Positions 6,505-7,462 of a stretch of DNA of 7,462 bases are shown piece by piece (position 1 is the first letter of the stretch; every line of letters starts with the position of its first letter). Made by a program: the position numbers and the translations under genes. This stretch comes from Candidatus Kapaibacterium sp. (GTDB lineage Bacteria; Bacteroidota; Ignavibacteria; Kapaibacteriales; UBA2268): contig JAQUZU010000055.1 of assembly GCA_028691175.1 (NCBI GenBank), positions 4,095 through 11,556 of the forward strand, read 5' to 3'. The notes beneath the pieces were generated by a model. The model did not search any database, had not been told where the DNA came from, and was given only the letters and a program-made list of their open reading frames with translations.

Positions 6505-7462
6505 AAATGAAGTATAAAAGTCTCAGTTTACTTGGCTCGACCGGTTCAATCGGACGGCAAACCCTCGAAATCCTTGCGGATATTGCACCGGAAACCGAAC
6601 TTGAATATCTGACATGCTATAACAATATCGATTTGCTCGAGCGGCAAGCCGTGCAGTATCACCCGAAACGCATTGTCGTTGGAAATGAAAAATCATACGC
6701 AGACTTTAAGCGTACTACCCGATTTACCGGTGAAATCCTTGCCGGAGATGAGGGAATTACCGCCGCCGCCACTTGTTCGGCGGACGTTGTGGTGAGTGCT
6801 CTTGTCGGATTTGCCGGAATTATGCCGACATACCATGCGGTCAAGGCGGGGAAGATAGTTGCTCTCAGTAACAAGGAATCTCTAGTTGCAGCCGGTGCGG
6901 TGATTACCGAACTTGCAAAGGAAACCGGTGCAAAACTTATGCCGGTCGATAGCGAACATAGTGCCGTTTTGCAGTCGCTGGTCGGCGAACAAAGTGAAAA
7001 TATAGAAAAAATAATTCTGACTGCCTCCGGTGGTCCGTTCAGGAATTTGCCCGCAGAGAAATTCGAAAATATTACCGTCGAACAAGCACTTAATCACCCG
7101 AATTGGTCGATGGGAAACAAAATCACTGTCGATTCTGCCACCATGATGAATAAGGGATTTGAAATTATTGAAGCAATGTGGCTCTTCGACGTTCCGCCGG
7201 AGAAGATTGACGTGCTTATTCATCCGGAGAGCATAATTCATTCGATGGTGCAATATTCTGATGGGTCGGTGAAGGCACAACTCGGTTTGCCGGATATGCG
7301 TTTGCCGATTTGCTATGCACTGACTTATCCCGAGCGAACTCTTACGCATCTTTCGCGACTTGATTTGGCGGAAATTGCGATTTTGACGTTTTCGAAACCG
7401 GATCGGCAAAAATTTAAATGCCTCGACCTCGCACAGCGTGCTATGCAGCGCGGCGGAAATGC
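6501..7462 (+). CDS. dxr: 1-deoxy-D-xylulose 5-phosphate reductoisomerase, 3' end missing
   Basis: NADPH-dependent enzyme that converts 1-deoxy-D-xylulose 5-phosphate to 2-C-methyl-D-erythritol 4-phosphate, the first committed step of the MEP isoprenoid pathway and the target of fosmidomycin. The 320 residues in view cover the N-terminal NADPH-binding domain with LGSTGSIGRQTLEI (11-24) and ALSNKESLVAAG (121-132). Metal ligands are Asp150, Glu152 (PVDSEHSA) and Glu221 (MMNKGFEIIEA). The substrate-closing loop is HPNWSMGNK (199-207), followed by HPESIIHSMVQYSDGSVKAQ (241-260). The family is usually near 390 residues, so the C-terminal helical domain lies mostly outside the window. The ATG at 6501 overlaps the rng stop (ATGA), suggesting translational coupling; the ATG at 6507 is an alternative without overlap. 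No Shine-Dalgarno sequence is seen. Confidence 0.96.
   Translation, partial: MKMKYKSLSLLGSTGSIGRQTLEILADIAPETELEYLTCYNNIDLLERQAVQYHPKRIVVGNEKSYADFKRTTRFTGEILAGDEGITAAATCSADVVVSALVGFAGIMPTYHAVKAGKIVALSNKESLVAAGAVITELAKETGAKLMPVDSEHSAVLQSLVGEQSENIEKIILTASGGPFRNLPAEKFENITVEQALNHPNWSMGNKITVDSATMMNKGFEIIEAMWLFDVPPEKIDVLIHPESIIHSMVQYSDGSVKAQLGLPDMRLPICYALTYPERTLTHLSRLDLAEIAILTFSKPDRQKFKCLDLAQRAMQRGGN

Overview
The window is a compact block of bacterial housekeeping genes. In order: a 5'-truncated histidine ammonia-lyase (hutH, +), rimM and trmD (+, 3 bases apart), murD (-, convergent with trmD), a 306-base divergent intergenic region, then rng (RNase G, +) and dxr (+, cut by the window end), which overlap by four bases. 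No rRNA, tRNA, CRISPR array, insertion sequence or phage gene is visible.

The organism is probably a member of the FCB group (Bacteroidota, Chlorobiota/Ignavibacteria/Kapabacteria or relatives). The reasons are the TrmD motif GHFKGIDQR in place of the proteobacterial GRYEGIDER type, the MurD C-terminal NDSKATNINATWYAL segment, weak or absent Shine-Dalgarno sequences before most starts, and an exact TAnnTTTG box upstream of rng. This is inference from remembered family features, not a database search. Composition looks moderate in GC, with AT-rich intergenic stretches and rare use of TTA, CTA and TCA codons.

Layout. Bases 1-1731 hold the MIO-dependent lyase, which carries a roughly 60-residue charged insertion next to the active-site segment. 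A strong intrinsic terminator (1761-1787) separates it from rimM-trmD, a 30S-maturation and tRNA-modification pair. The rpsP and rplS genes that commonly flank this pair are absent. Convergent murD follows, with a weak shared hairpin in the 93-base gap. murD stands alone here, outside any division and cell-wall cluster. The 4501-4806 gap carries a candidate -7 box for rng and a comparatively GC-rich block that can fold. rng and dxr look translationally coupled.

How they work together: most products serve growth functions, namely ribosome maturation (RimM), reading-frame maintenance (TrmD), RNA processing (RNase G), peptidoglycan precursor synthesis (MurD) and isoprenoid precursor synthesis (DXR). 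DXR also feeds the undecaprenyl carrier used downstream of MurD. The lyase is catabolic and functionally separate. I found no clear new multi-gene system. The items most worth a second look are the lyase insertion, the RNase G insertion and the foldable intergenic block.
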